A DNA stretch of 64,000 bases from Streptomyces sp. PH10-H1 (GTDB taxonomy: Bacteria > Actinomycetota > Actinomycetes > Streptomycetales > Streptomycetaceae), in assembly GCF_030063355.1 (NCBI RefSeq), contig NZ_JASISZ010000019.1, positions 1-64,000 of the forward strand. Direction: 5' to 3'. Every line of letters starts with the position of its first letter. Within the stretch, counting starts at the first letter, position 1. The notes below the pieces were generated by a model, which was not told the origin of the DNA, did not search any database, and saw only the letters and a program-made list of their open reading frames with translations. This document shows positions 16,020-25,599 of the stretch, in pieces. A program made the translations under genes and the position numbers.

Positions 16020-16306
16020 GCTGCGGCGCTTCTCCCGGGATCGTGGATGGCTGCGCGTTCCGTGTTGACGCACTCGCCCGCCGGGCAGGACAAGCCGCGG
16101 CCTTACCCCATGGTACGGGGCCTCGGGCGACTCGGCCGCCCGGGAGAGCTCCGGGGCCCGCTCCCACCGGCCCCACGGGCCCGATCAGGGCGCCGCGGAG
16201 CCGGTGGGATTAACGGAAGGACCCGTGGCAGCGCCGGTTTCGGGCCGCCTCGCGGCCGCTGGGCCCCGGCGCACCCCGGAGCGTCAAAGACAGTCCGCGC
16301 GGGGTA

Positions 16307-18274
16307 CTACTTACGGAACCCGATGTCCTGGTATCGGGGGGCCTCGAACCCGAAGGCGCCCGCATTGGCGACGGTGGGCCTGAGGGCGACGAGCTGGGGG
16401 CGCTGGAAGAGCGGGATGGAGCCGGCGGCGGCCCAGATCCGGGAGTCCGCGCGGGCGGCGAGATCACGGGCCGCGCCCTGGTCCAGTTCTGCGGAGGCCT
16501 GGTCCAGCAGCTGGTCGATCTGGTCGGTGCCGACGCGGGAGTAGTTCTGGTCCACCGTCAGTGTGCCGTCGGGTGCGGGCAGCGGCTTGGCGAAGATCGG
16601 CCGGTCGTCGGTGGCCGGATAGGCCGTGCCGGGCCAGGAGTAGAGGGCCAGGTCGAAGTCGCCCGACGCGACGTGGTCGTGGAAGAAGCTCGCGTCGGCG
16701 ACCTTGGTGATCTCGGTGCGGATACCGATGCCGGACAGCGTCCTGGCGATCCGGGCGCCGACGTCGGCCGTCGTCGGTGAGCTCGAGGGGAGGACGAAGC
16801 GCAGCGTCAGCTGCTTGCCGTCCTTGCGCAGGGCGCCACTGGGCTCGACGACCGTCGTCACCCCGATCGCGGGGGCCGGCGCGCCCTCGGCGGGCTGGGC
16901 CGGGGCTGCCGGCTTGGCGGGGTCGGCGGGCTTGGCAGGATCCGCGGGCTTGCCGGGGTCCGCGGGATTCGCCGGGGCGCCGGGCTTCGCCGGGTTGGCG
17001 GCCGCGGCTCCTGCCGGGGCCTTCGGGGCGGCGTGCTGCCAGCCCGCGTCGGCCAGCAGCGCCTGGGCCTGCCCCGCATCCGTGGGGCCGAGGGCCGAGC
17101 TGTGGTCCTCGTAGCCGTCCTGCGAGGCGAGGACCAGGTGATTGCCGAGCGGCCGGGCGGGCAGGCCGAGCGGTTTGAGCACGGCGTCGGCGATGGCCTG
17201 CCGGTCGATCGCCCGGGCCACCGCGTGCCGGACCCGTTCGTCGGCGAGCGGGCCGGTGCTGCCGTTGAGCGCGAGCTGCGTGTACGCCGCGCCGGGGGCT
17301 CTGCGGATGACGAGGCTCTTGGCGGCCTCGGCCTTGCGGACCAAGCTGAGCGCGGTCGTGTCGAACTCCGCCACGTCGAGCCTTCCGTCGGCCAGCGCGG
17401 CAGCCCGGGCGTCACGCGGCACGGCGGTCAGCACCAGCTGGTCGAGCTTGGAGCGCTCGCCCCACCAGGCCGTATTGCGGACCAGGGTGACGGCGCCCGC
17501 CTTGCGGTCGACGTCCTTGACGCTGAACGGGCCGGCGACGGCGGTCAGGGCGGAGCGGGCGCCGTCGTTGAAGGCGTCCGGGGTGCCGGTCACGGTCTTG
17601 GGGTACAGCGGGGTGAACAACGACTGCCAGTCCGCGTACGGGGTGGCGAAGGTGATCTTGACCTCATGGCTGTCCGCGCCCTGGCTGACCTCGGCGATCC
17701 GGTCGTAGCCGGCGTTGCGCGCGCTCCAGTACGCGGCGTTGTGGCCGCTCAGCGCCTTCCACTGCGCCGTGAAGTCGTCGATGCCGACGGCCCGGCCGTC
17801 GCTCCACTTCGCCTTCGGGTTGAGCTTGTACGACACGACCTGCTTCGGCTCGTGCTCCACGACGGCGGCAGCGACGAGGAAGTCCGCGTCCCGCTGCGGG
17901 CTGCCCCGGCCGTCGAGGCGGAACATGGCGGGCAGGACGGCACCCGCGATGCGGGCGGTGTCCTCGTCCGCGTCCGCCTGGAAGGCGTTGAGCGTGGCCG
18001 GCACGCTGTCGACGGCCCAGCGCAGCGTCCCGCCCTCCCGGACGGCGCTGCGGGGCACCGAGGCGATGTCGGTGCCGGGGACGGCCTTGCTGCCGCCGCC
18101 ACCGCCCGAGGAGCATCCGGCGAGGGCCAGAGCGGCGATGCCGGCCAGGGCCGCGCCGCGCCGCCCCGCCCCGCTGCGCAGCCCCGGCACACCGGACCGG
18201 GGCTGATACCGGTGCCGATACCGGCGACTGGGGGCTGCCCCGCGTACGGATGCGGGAATGACGCTGCGGGACAT
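16307..18274 (-). CDS. Orphan peptide-binding lipoprotein (SBP_bac_5) with Pro-Ala linker
   Basis: A 655-residue solute-binding protein of an ABC importer type, with no permease or ATPase beside it. The ATG follows GGAGG. A basic 40-residue N-terminus leads to a lipobox with C54 (L-A-L-A-G-C-S). The domain carries G-G-T-L-R-W-A and L-N-P-K-A-K-W-S-D-G-R. At about residues 415-470 it is interrupted by a Pro/Ala-rich insert with repeats of K-P-A-D-P-A. It may serve the peptide importer at 6.6-12.5 kb or act as a sensor, as for the related mycobacterial LpqW. That is inference. Confidence 0.82.
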   Translation of the reverse strand: MSRSVIPASVRGAAPSRRYRHRYQPRSGVPGLRSGAGRRGAALAGIAALALAGCSSGGGGGSKAVPGTDIASVPRSAVREGGTLRWAVDSVPATLNAFQADADEDTARIAGAVLPAMFRLDGRGSPQRDADFLVAAAVVEHEPKQVVSYKLNPKAKWSDGRAVGIDDFTAQWKALSGHNAAYWSARNAGYDRIAEVSQGADSHEVKITFATPYADWQSLFTPLYPKTVTGTPDAFNDGARSALTAVAGPFSVKDVDRKAGAVTLVRNTAWWGERSKLDQLVLTAVPRDARAAALADGRLDVAEFDTTALSLVRKAEAAKSLVIRRAPGAAYTQLALNGSTGPLADERVRHAVARAIDRQAIADAVLKPLGLPARPLGNHLVLASQDGYEDHSSALGPTDAGQAQALLADAGWQHAAPKAPAGAAAANPAKPGAPANPADPGKPADPAKPADPAKPAAPAQPAEGAPAPAIGVTTVVEPSGALRKDGKQLTLRFVLPSSSPTTADVGARIARTLSGIGIRTEITKVADASFFHDHVASGDFDLALYSWPGTAYPATDDRPIFAKPLPAPDGTLTVDQNYSRVGTDQIDQLLDQASAELDQGAARDLAARADSRIWAAAGSIPLFQRPQLVALRPTVANAGAFGFEAPRYQDIGFRK

Positions 18275-18613
18275 GGTCAGGTACCTCCGCGGGCTCTCCG
18301 GCCGCCGCCGGACCGGCATACGCCTATGGGGCGTACAATCAGTCATACTCAGTTGGCGGTATTTGTCGCTTATCGCACCTACTGAAAGCGACGCTTACCC
18401 GCGTGGCGGCGCGACACGGCGTGAAGAGGGCAGCAGGCCACCCGAACGGCGGTGGGGCGCCCGCCGGGGGCCGCGAGCGCGCGACTTCCCCCGATCCCCC
18501 GGCCGGGCGCCATTTCACCTGTACGCGCTCTTCCCAATCGCGCATGTGACGCGCGACACTCGCTTCCGCATGAGCGTCACCAACCGGACTGCGGCAGAGG
18601 TGAGGGCGAATCC

Positions 18614-18901
18614 ATGTCCCTGCAAGACGATCTGACATCGGTTCAGCGTCGGCTGGACGACCTGGTCCGCAGCGTGGGCCTGCTGGAGCAGCACGTCGGG
18701 AACAGCCTCGACATGCGGCGGGTGCGGGCGGACGCGGACCATCTCCGCGAGAGCCTGACCCTGCTGCGCGAGACCGCGCGGGGCGCCGGCCCGCCCGGTC
18801 CGGTGGAAATGGTGATCGTGCCCGACACGCCCTACGACCCCGGGCTGTGGTCCGACTGCGAGGACGAGGGGCTGGGATCGGCCCACGGCCACGCGCCGTA
18901 G
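18614..18901 (+). CDS. Small coiled-coil hypothetical protein
   Basis: A 95-residue cytoplasmic protein. Its first 60 residues show a heptad-like coiled-coil pattern (D-L-T-S-V-Q-R-R-L-D-D-L through L-L-R-E-T-A). The tail (E-M-V-I-V-P-D-T-P-Y-D-P, then W-S-D-C-E-D-E-G-L-G) is acidic. The ATG follows a GAGGTGAGGG stretch. It is the first gene before the sdh operon, 75 bp upstream of the membrane subunit, and is probably cotranscribed. Function unknown. Its stop codon lies inside a 19-bp tandem duplication. Confidence 0.7.
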   Translation: MSLQDDLTSVQRRLDDLVRSVGLLEQHVGNSLDMRRVRADADHLRESLTLLRETARGAGPPGPVEMVIVPDTPYDPGLWSDCEDEGLGSAHGHAP

Positions 18902-18928
18902 AGCCGGACACGCGCCGTAGAGCCGGAC
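18891..18928. repeat. 19-bp perfect tandem duplication across a stop codon
   Basis: Positions 18891-18909 and 18910-18928 are identical and each contains the TAG that ends the preceding small gene. It appears to be a recent local duplication. Confidence 0.8.
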
Positions 18929-18976
18929 AGGTCCTGACCGCCTCCCTCCCCCTTCCGCTCCCCTCCGGAGTACGCA

Positions 18977-19819
18977 TTGGCCACCGGAAGCACCTCCCGT
19001 ACCGAGTCCGCCGACAGCGATCCCGCGCGCCGGGGCGTCCACACCCCAGGGCGCGCGGCCATCCCCACCCGACATCTGCGGACCGACCGGTGGTGGGTTC
19101 CACCCCTGGTCACCGCGCTCGGGCTGGGGGCGTTCATCGTCTACTCGACATGGCGCGCGTTCGCGAACAGCCACTACTACTCGGCGCCGTACGTCTCGCC
19201 GTTCTACTCCCCGTGTCTGGCGTCGAACTGCGAGGACATGAACGGCGGTGCCGACTGGCACCTGTTCGGGAGCTGGTGGGGCATCTCCCCGGCCCTGATC
19301 GTGCTGATCTTCCCGCTCGGCTTCCGGCTCACCTGCTACTACTACCGCAAGGCGTACTACCGCGGGTTCTGGGCCTCGCCCCCCGCCTGCGCCGTCGCGG
19401 AACCGCACGCGAAGTACACCGGTGAGACGCGTTTCCCGCTGATCCTGCAGAACATCCACCGGTACTTCTTCTACTTCGCGATCCCGGTCGCCGGGATCCT
19501 GACCTACGACGTGGTGCTGAGCTTCCGCGACGCGGACGGCAACTGGGGCCACGCGGGCCTCGGAACGCTCGTGCTGCTCGTGAACATCACCCTGATCTGG
19601 GCGTACACCTTCTCCTGCCACTCCTGCCGGCACATCATCGGCGGCAGGCTCAAGCACTTCTCCGAGCACCCCGTGCGGTACCGGCTGTGGGGCTGGGTCG
19701 GCAAACTGAATGAACGTCACATGCTGCTCGCCTGGGTCTCGCTGATCAGCGTGGCTCTCGCGGACTTCTACGTATATCTCGTCGCCAGCGGCGCCTTCGA
19801 CGACCCGCGGTTCTTCTAA
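18977..19819 (+). CDS. sdhC: Succinate dehydrogenase/fumarate reductase membrane subunit
   Basis: A 280-residue membrane protein anchoring the flavoprotein and iron-sulfur subunits and exchanging electrons with quinone. About five transmembrane stretches are visible (near 42-60, 98-118, 160-178, 190-208 and 245-265), with histidines that may bind haem. The start is a TTG with GGAG six bases upstream (18967-18970). No ATG or GTG fits better. The long soluble N-terminus is unusual for SdhC but typical of this actinobacterial three-gene operon. sdhA follows after 21 bp. Confidence 0.78.
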   Translation: MATGSTSRTESADSDPARRGVHTPGRAAIPTRHLRTDRWWVPPLVTALGLGAFIVYSTWRAFANSHYYSAPYVSPFYSPCLASNCEDMNGGADWHLFGSWWGISPALIVLIFPLGFRLTCYYYRKAYYRGFWASPPACAVAEPHAKYTGETRFPLILQNIHRYFFYFAIPVAGILTYDVVLSFRDADGNWGHAGLGTLVLLVNITLIWAYTFSCHSCRHIIGGRLKHFSEHPVRYRLWGWVGKLNERHMLLAWVSLISVALADFYVYLVASGAFDDPRFF

Positions 19820-19840
19820 ACGAAGGGGATGCCAGAAAGC

Positions 19841-21784
19841 ATGACGCAAGTCGAAAGGCACACTTACGACGTGGTCGTCGTCGGCGCGGGCGGTGCGGGT
19901 CTCCGCGCCGCCATCGAGGCCCGCGAGCAGGGCATGCGCACCGCGGTCATCTGCAAATCGCTGTTCGGCAAGGCGCACACAGTGATGGCCGAGGGCGGTA
20001 TCGCCGCCAGCATGGGCAACGCCAACTCCAACGACAGCTGGGAAGTGCACTTCCGCGACACCATGCGCGGCGGGAAGTTCCTCAACCAGTGGCGGATGGC
20101 CGAGCTGCACGCCCGTGAGGCCCCGGACCGGGTGTGGGAGCTGGAGACCTGGGGCGCGCTCTTCGACCGCACCAAGGACGGCCGGATCTCACAGCGCAAC
20201 TTCGGCGGGCACGAGTACCCACGCCTCGCTCATGTCGGCGACCGCACCGGGCTCGAGCTGATCCGCACCCTCCAGCAGAAGATCGTCTCCCTCCAGCAGG
20301 AGGACTTCGCCGAGTTCGGCGACTACGAGGCGCGGCTGAAGGTCTTCCAGGAGTGCACCGTCACCCGGGTGCTCAAGGACGGCCCTGCCGTCAGCGGGGT
20401 GTTCGGCTACATCCGCGAGTCGGGCCGGCTCTTCGTCATCGAGACCCCGGCCGTGGTGCTCGCGACCGGCGGCATCGGCAAGTCCTTCAAGGTGACCTCC
20501 AACTCCTGGGAGTACACCGGCGACGGGCATGCGCTGGCGCTGCTCGCGGGCGCGCCGCTCATCAACATGGAGTTCATCCAGTTCCATCCCACCGGGATGG
20601 TCTGGCCGCCGTCCGTCAAGGGAATCCTCGTCACCGAGTCGGTGCGCGGCGACGGCGGGGTGCTGCGCAACAGCGACGGCAAACGGTTCATGTTCGACTA
20701 CATCCCCGACGTGTTCAAGGAGAAGTACGCGCAGTCCGAGCAGGAGGCCGACGGCTGGTACGCCGACCCGGAGAAGCACCGCCGGCCGCCGGAGCTGCTC
20801 CCCCGCGACGAGGTGGCCCGCGCCATCAACTCCGAGGTCAAGGCCGGCCGCGGCACCCCGCACGGCGGCGTCTTCCTCGATGTGTCGACCCGGCTGCCCG
20901 CCGAGGAGATCAAACGCCGGTTGCCGTCGATGCACCACCAGTTCAAGGAACTCGCCGACGTCGACATCACCGCGGAACCCATGGAGGTCGGCCCGACCTG
21001 CCACTACATGATGGGCGGCGTCGACGTGGAACCCGACAGCGCCGCCGCCCGCGGCGTGCCCGGCCTTTACGCGGCGGGCGAGGTCGCCGGCGGGATGCAC
21101 GGCTCCAACCGGCTGGGCGGCAATTCCCTCTCCGACCTGCTGGTCTTCGGCCGCCGGGCCGGACTGCACGCCTCCGAGTACGTGGCCGGGCTCGGCTCGG
21201 GGCGGCCCGCCGTCCCCGAGGACCAGATCGACAGCGCCGCGGCGGAGGCGCTGCGGCCGTTCAGCGCGGAGGCCGCCGACCCCGATCTGCCGCAGGGGCA
21301 CCCGGCGGAGAACCCGTACACCCTCCACCAGGAACTGCAGCAGGCCATGAACGACCTGGTCGGCATCATCCGGCGGGCCCCCGAGATGGAGGAGGCGCTC
21401 AGCCGCCTCACCGATCTGCGGCTGCGCTCACGGCGGGCCGGCGTCGAGGGGCACCGGCAGTTCAACCCCGGCTGGCATCTGGCGATCGACCTGCGCAACA
21501 TGCTGCTCGTCAGCGAGTGCGTGGCGCGCGCCGCGCTGGAACGCACCGAGAGCCGCGGCGGCCACACCCGCGAGGACCATCCCGGCATGGACCGTGCCTG
21601 GCGCAAGGTCAACCTCGTCTGCGAGCTCTCCGACCCCAGCGGCGGCCTCGCGGACACCGATCCGCAACGCGGCCAGGTCAAGCTCACCCACCGCGACATG
21701 GACCCGATGCGGGACGACCTCCTCGCCCTGTTCGAGAAGGAAGAACTGCTGAAGTATCTGACGGACGAGGAGCTGGCCCCGTGA
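19841..21784 (+). CDS. sdhA: Succinate dehydrogenase/fumarate reductase flavoprotein subunit
   Basis: A 647-residue FAD subunit that interconverts succinate and fumarate at the membrane. The dinucleotide motif G-A-G-G-A-G is at 15-20, and the FAD-linked histidine region is K-A-H-T-V-M-A-E-G-G (H46). The active-site strings H-P-T-G and R-L-G-G-N-S-L-S-D-L are present. The ATG at 19841 is preferred because AAGGGG abuts the earlier ATG (19829) with no spacing. The gene overlaps sdhB by 4 bp (GTGA). With both fumarases also in the window, it marks a TCA-cycle cluster. Confidence 0.93.
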   Translation: MTQVERHTYDVVVVGAGGAGLRAAIEAREQGMRTAVICKSLFGKAHTVMAEGGIAASMGNANSNDSWEVHFRDTMRGGKFLNQWRMAELHAREAPDRVWELETWGALFDRTKDGRISQRNFGGHEYPRLAHVGDRTGLELIRTLQQKIVSLQQEDFAEFGDYEARLKVFQECTVTRVLKDGPAVSGVFGYIRESGRLFVIETPAVVLATGGIGKSFKVTSNSWEYTGDGHALALLAGAPLINMEFIQFHPTGMVWPPSVKGILVTESVRGDGGVLRNSDGKRFMFDYIPDVFKEKYAQSEQEADGWYADPEKHRRPPELLPRDEVARAINSEVKAGRGTPHGGVFLDVSTRLPAEEIKRRLPSMHHQFKELADVDITAEPMEVGPTCHYMMGGVDVEPDSAAARGVPGLYAAGEVAGGMHGSNRLGGNSLSDLLVFGRRAGLHASEYVAGLGSGRPAVPEDQIDSAAAEALRPFSAEAADPDLPQGHPAENPYTLHQELQQAMNDLVGIIRRAPEMEEALSRLTDLRLRSRRAGVEGHRQFNPGWHLAIDLRNMLLVSECVARAALERTESRGGHTREDHPGMDRAWRKVNLVCELSDPSGGLADTDPQRGQVKLTHRDMDPMRDDLLALFEKEELLKYLTDEELAP

Positions 21785-22545
21785 CGTACACAGCACACTT
21801 CAAGGTGTGGCGGGGCGACGCCGAGGGCGGGGACCTGCAGGACTACGAGGTGGAAGTGAACGAGGGCGAGGTCGTCCTCGACATCATCCACCGGCTGCAG
21901 GCCACCCAGGCCTCCGATCTCGCCGTCCGCTGGAACTGCAAGGCGGGGAAGTGCGGATCGTGCAGCGCCGAGGTCAACGGCAGACCGCGGCTGATGTGCA
22001 TGACGCGGATGTCGGTCTTCACGCCCGAGGAGACGATCACCGTCACCCCGATGCGGGCCTTCCCCGTCGTGCGGGACCTGGTCACCGATGTGTCCTTCAA
22101 TTACAACAAGGCGCGGGAGGTGCCGGCGTTCGTGCCGCCGGCCGGTCTCAAGCCCGGCGAGTACCGGATGCAGCAGAAGGACGTGGAACGCTCCCAGGAG
22201 TTCCGGAAGTGCATCGAGTGCTTCCTGTGCCAGGACACCTGCCATGTGGTCCGTGACCATGAGGAGAACAAGACCGCCTTCGCCGGGCCGCGCTTCCTCA
22301 TGCGGATCGCCGAACTCGACATGCACCCGCTCGACGCCGCCGCCGAGCAGGGCCTCGACCGCAAGGCCTCCGCCCAGGACGACCACGGGCTCGGGTACTG
22401 CAACATCACCAAGTGCTGCACCGAGGTGTGCCCGGAACACATCAAGATCACCGACAATGCGCTCATCCCGCTGAAGGAACGGGCCGTCGACCGCAAGTAC
22501 GACCCCCTCGTCTGGCTGGGCAACAAGATCCTCCGCCGGCCGTAA
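21781..22545 (+). CDS. sdhB: Succinate dehydrogenase/fumarate reductase iron-sulfur subunit
   Basis: A 254-residue protein carrying electrons from FAD to the membrane subunit. The [2Fe-2S] ligands are C53, C58, C61 and C73 (C-K-A-G-K-C-G-S-C). Two further clusters use C144, C147, C150 and C154, and C207, C212/C213 and C217. The start is GTG within the GTGA overlap with sdhA, so translation is coupled. The frame is open far upstream inside sdhA, but that part is a shadow. The C-terminal cluster motif C-I-E-C-F-L-C differs from the commonest SdhB form and fits the actinobacterial SdhB2 type. Confidence 0.92.
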   Translation: MTYTAHFKVWRGDAEGGDLQDYEVEVNEGEVVLDIIHRLQATQASDLAVRWNCKAGKCGSCSAEVNGRPRLMCMTRMSVFTPEETITVTPMRAFPVVRDLVTDVSFNYNKAREVPAFVPPAGLKPGEYRMQQKDVERSQEFRKCIECFLCQDTCHVVRDHEENKTAFAGPRFLMRIAELDMHPLDAAAEQGLDRKASAQDDHGLGYCNITKCCTEVCPEHIKITDNALIPLKERAVDRKYDPLVWLGNKILRRP

Positions 22546-22675
22546 GCCTGCGGCGGCCTGCGCCGTCGGCGGGTGCCCCGCCGGAGGCGGTGCGGTCGCG
22601 AGGGGCACAAACGGCGCATACGCTCCCGAACAGGGCCATGCCGTCGGCGCGTGGCGCGGCGAAGGGCGCGACCGG

Positions 22676-24736
22676 ATGCGGCTGATACGGCGGGTCGGCA
22701 GAACCGTTGTGCTGCTCGGCGTACTCCTTCTGCTGCCCGGCGCCATCGGCACGGCACACGCCGACGACCCGATCACGCTGTCCAGGACCGGCCAGATCAC
22801 CGACAGGGTGAGCGCGCTGGGCGACCGTGAGCAGCAGGTCGCGAAGGCGCTGGAGAAGCTCTACACCGGCCACCGGATCCAGCTCTTCGTCGCCTACGTG
22901 AACGGCTTCTCCGGCCGCAACGCGCAGGAGTGGGCCAACGCCACCGCGCAGCGCAACGGCCTCGGGCAGAACGACGTACTGCTGGCCGTCGCCACCCACG
23001 ACCGGCAGTACGCCGTCTCCGCCGACCAGAGTTCCGGGTTCACCCAGAGCCAGATCGACGAGGTGAACCGTTCCGCGATCGAGCCCGCGCTGAAGCAGAA
23101 CGACTGGGCGGGCGCCGTCATCGGCGCCGCGAACGGGTACGGGGCCGTACTGGGCGGGCAGCCCGTCGTGGCGCCCGCGATCACGCCGGGTCCCGAGGAT
23201 CCCGGCGGCGGCTCGGACTCGACCGGCTCGGCAGCCCTGTGGATCCCGGTCGCGGCGGTCGGCGGCGCGGGCGTGCTCGGCGCGTATGCGTACTCGCGGC
23301 GCAAGCGGAGCGGCACGGGCGCACCGCCGAAGGGCGGCGGCTGGGGTGACGGCGCGGGCGCCGCGGAGCCCCGGATCACGCCGCTGCCCGAACTCGACGC
23401 GCAGGCCAAGCAGCTGCTGGTGGAGACGGACGACGCCGTGCGTACCAGCCAGGAGGAACTCGGTTTCGCGGCGGCCCAGTTCGGCGACGAGGCCGCCAAG
23501 CCGTTCACCGAGGCCGTCGGTTACGCCCGCGGTGAGCTCACCGCGGCGTTCCGGCTGCGGCAGAAACTCGATGACGCCTTTCCCGAGGACGATGAGACCC
23601 GGCGGCAGATGCTCGACGAGATCCTGAGCCGCTGCACCCAGGCGAACCGCCGCCTGGACGCCGAGTCGGATGCGTTCGACCGGCTGCGGGCCCTGGAGTC
23701 CAACGCACCGCAGGCCCTCGCGCACGCCGAGGCGACCGCGGCGGCGCTCGGCACGCATGTGACGGCCGCCGAGACCGCGATCGGCACGCTCGTGCAGCGC
23801 TACGCGGACTCCGCCGTCGAACCGGTCACCGGGCATCCGGCGGAGGCACGGGACCGGCTGGAGTTCGCCGGGACCTCGCTCGCCCAGGCCCGGCAGGCGA
23901 TCGACGCGGGCGACAATTCCCGGGCTGCGGTGTTCATACGGGCCGCGGAGGGCGCCCTCGACCAGGCCGGGACGCTCGCCGAGTCCGTCGTGCGCCGCGC
24001 GGAGGAGCTGGAGCAGGCCGACGCCAAGCTCAAGGACGCGCTCACCGAGACCGACACCGATCTGGCCGACGCCCGGGGGCTGCTCGCCGGCACCACCGCC
24101 GAGGCGCCGACAGCCGATCTGCGGGGCCGCATCGCCCGCGCGGAATCCGTCCTCACCGACGTACGGCAGGAGCGGACGGCCGGCCGCTACGACCCGATCT
24201 CGGCGCTGCGCAGGATCGAGGAGGCGGACGCCGCCCTCGACGGGGCACTGGCCGGCGCCCGCGAGGGAGCCGTGAACGAACAGCGGGCCCGTGGGCTGCT
24301 CGGCCAGGCGCTGCTGGCGGCCCGCAGCGAGGTGGCGGCGGCCCGGGATGTCATCACCACCCACCGCGGCGCGATCGGCAGCCAGGCCCGTACCCGGCTC
24401 GCCGAGGCCGAACGGCGGCTGGAGCAGGCCGAGTCGCTGGCCGCCACCGATGCGGCGGGCGCGCTCGGCGAAGCCCAGCAGGCCGACCAACTGGCACGTC
24501 AGGCACAGCAGTTCGCCCAGCAGGACGTGGGCGGCGGCGGCGGCTTCGGGGGTGGCGGGCGCGGCGGCGGAGGCATGAGCGGCGCCGTCCTGGGCGGGAT
24601 CATCCTCGGCGGAATCCTGAACGGCGGCGGCATGGGCGGCTTCGGCGGGGGCGGGGGCTTCGGCGGAGGCGGCGGACCCGGGAGCTTCGGCGGGGGCGGC
24701 ACCCGCGGCCGCATAGGCGGCGGCGGCCGGTTCTGA
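22676..24736 (+). CDS. Secreted/membrane TPM-domain protein with Gly-rich tail
   Basis: A 686-residue envelope protein. A signal peptide (about 1-29) precedes a TPM domain at about 35-165, recognised by the D-R-V-S-A-L-G-D start, the Q-L-F-V-A-Y-V motif and the N-D-V-L-L-A-V-A core. One transmembrane helix lies near 187-206, then a long helical, Glu/Ala-rich region to about 615 and a Gly-rich C-terminus with repeated G-G-G-G-F motifs. The ATG follows GAAGGGCG. It is 124 bp upstream of a pspA gene on the same strand, hinting at a shared envelope-stress role. TPM proteins are variously linked to photosystem repair, phosphatase activity or membrane maintenance; here the role is unknown. Confidence 0.85.
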   Translation: MRLIRRVGRTVVLLGVLLLLPGAIGTAHADDPITLSRTGQITDRVSALGDREQQVAKALEKLYTGHRIQLFVAYVNGFSGRNAQEWANATAQRNGLGQNDVLLAVATHDRQYAVSADQSSGFTQSQIDEVNRSAIEPALKQNDWAGAVIGAANGYGAVLGGQPVVAPAITPGPEDPGGGSDSTGSAALWIPVAAVGGAGVLGAYAYSRRKRSGTGAPPKGGGWGDGAGAAEPRITPLPELDAQAKQLLVETDDAVRTSQEELGFAAAQFGDEAAKPFTEAVGYARGELTAAFRLRQKLDDAFPEDDETRRQMLDEILSRCTQANRRLDAESDAFDRLRALESNAPQALAHAEATAAALGTHVTAAETAIGTLVQRYADSAVEPVTGHPAEARDRLEFAGTSLAQARQAIDAGDNSRAAVFIRAAEGALDQAGTLAESVVRRAEELEQADAKLKDALTETDTDLADARGLLAGTTAEAPTADLRGRIARAESVLTDVRQERTAGRYDPISALRRIEEADAALDGALAGAREGAVNEQRARGLLGQALLAARSEVAAARDVITTHRGAIGSQARTRLAEAERRLEQAESLAATDAAGALGEAQQADQLARQAQQFAQQDVGGGGGFGGGGRGGGGMSGAVLGGIILGGILNGGGMGGFGGGGGFGGGGGPGSFGGGGTRGRIGGGGRF

Positions 24737-24860
24737 CCCGCACCGCCCTGCTCGGACCTGCTCGGACCTCTGCTCGGGCCCGCTCCGACTCGCACCGACG
24801 ACCCGCGATCCGCGCTCTTTCGTCCACTCGCATCCACAGCGCCGGAAAGGAACACCAGCC

Positions 24861-25574
24861 ATGACCAAGCAGACGATCCTCGGCCGTGTGACCCAGCTCG
24901 CGAAGGCCAATATCAACGCTCTCCTCGACCAGGCCGAGGACCCGCAAAAGATGATCGACCAGCTCATCCGTGACTACAGCGACAACATCGCGGAGGCCGA
25001 GGAGGCGGTGGCCGCCACCATCGGCAATCTCCGTCTGATGGAGCAGGACCACGACGAGGACGTGGCCGCCGCCGGGGAGTGGGGCGGCAAGGCACTCGCC
25101 GCCAGCAGGAAGGCCGACGAGCTGCGGGCCGCCGGCGATACCGCGGACGCCGACCGCTTCGACAATCTCGCCAAGGTGGCGCTCGGCCGCCAGGTCCAGT
25201 CGGAGAAGGAGGCGACGACTGCGCAGCCCGTCATCGCAAGCCAGACCGAGGTGGTCGACAAGCTCAAGTCCGGGCTCGACCAGATGCGGGCCAAGCTGAC
25301 CGAGCTGCAGAGCAAGCGGGATTCGCTGGTGGCGCGCGCGAAGTCCGCACAGGCGCAGAACCAGATGATGGACGCGGCCAAGAACATCAACGTCCTGGAC
25401 CCGACCAGTGAGCTGGGCCGTTTCGAGGACAAGGTCCGGCGCGAGGAGGCCAAGGCCAAGGGCAAGGAGGAGCTGGCCGCTTCCTCGCTGGACGCCCAGT
25501 TCGAAAGCCTCGACAGCCTCTCCGACACCGCGGAGGTCGATGCCAGGCTCGCCGCCCTCAAGGCCGGCGGATAG
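24861..25574 (+). CDS. pspA: PspA/IM30 family envelope-stress protein
   Basis: A 237-residue peripheral membrane protein of the ESCRT-III-like PspA/Vipp1 family that protects damaged membrane. The sequence is almost wholly helical coiled coil. It starts with T-I-L-G-R-V-T-Q-L-A-K-A-N-I-N-A-L-L-D and includes the family-typical D-P-x-K-M-I-D-Q-L-I-R-D-Y. The ATG has AAAGGA upstream. It follows the TPM-domain gene, and the two may act together. No PspC or PspF partner is visible nearby. Confidence 0.92.
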   Translation: MTKQTILGRVTQLAKANINALLDQAEDPQKMIDQLIRDYSDNIAEAEEAVAATIGNLRLMEQDHDEDVAAAGEWGGKALAASRKADELRAAGDTADADRFDNLAKVALGRQVQSEKEATTAQPVIASQTEVVDKLKSGLDQMRAKLTELQSKRDSLVARAKSAQAQNQMMDAAKNINVLDPTSELGRFEDKVRREEAKAKGKEELAASSLDAQFESLDSLSDTAEVDARLAALKAGG

Positions 25575-25599
25575 CGCCTGCCAGGGCGGCAAACCCGCC

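Noticed and set aside
20134..21780. A long plus-strand frame in another phase inside sdhA
   Set aside because: Arg/Gly/Pro-rich with no motif. Only its last part (from 21781) is real, and that is sdhB.
22463..24967. An 834-codon minus-strand frame over the TPM gene
   Set aside because: Antisense shadow of the TPM-domain gene, with no start signal.
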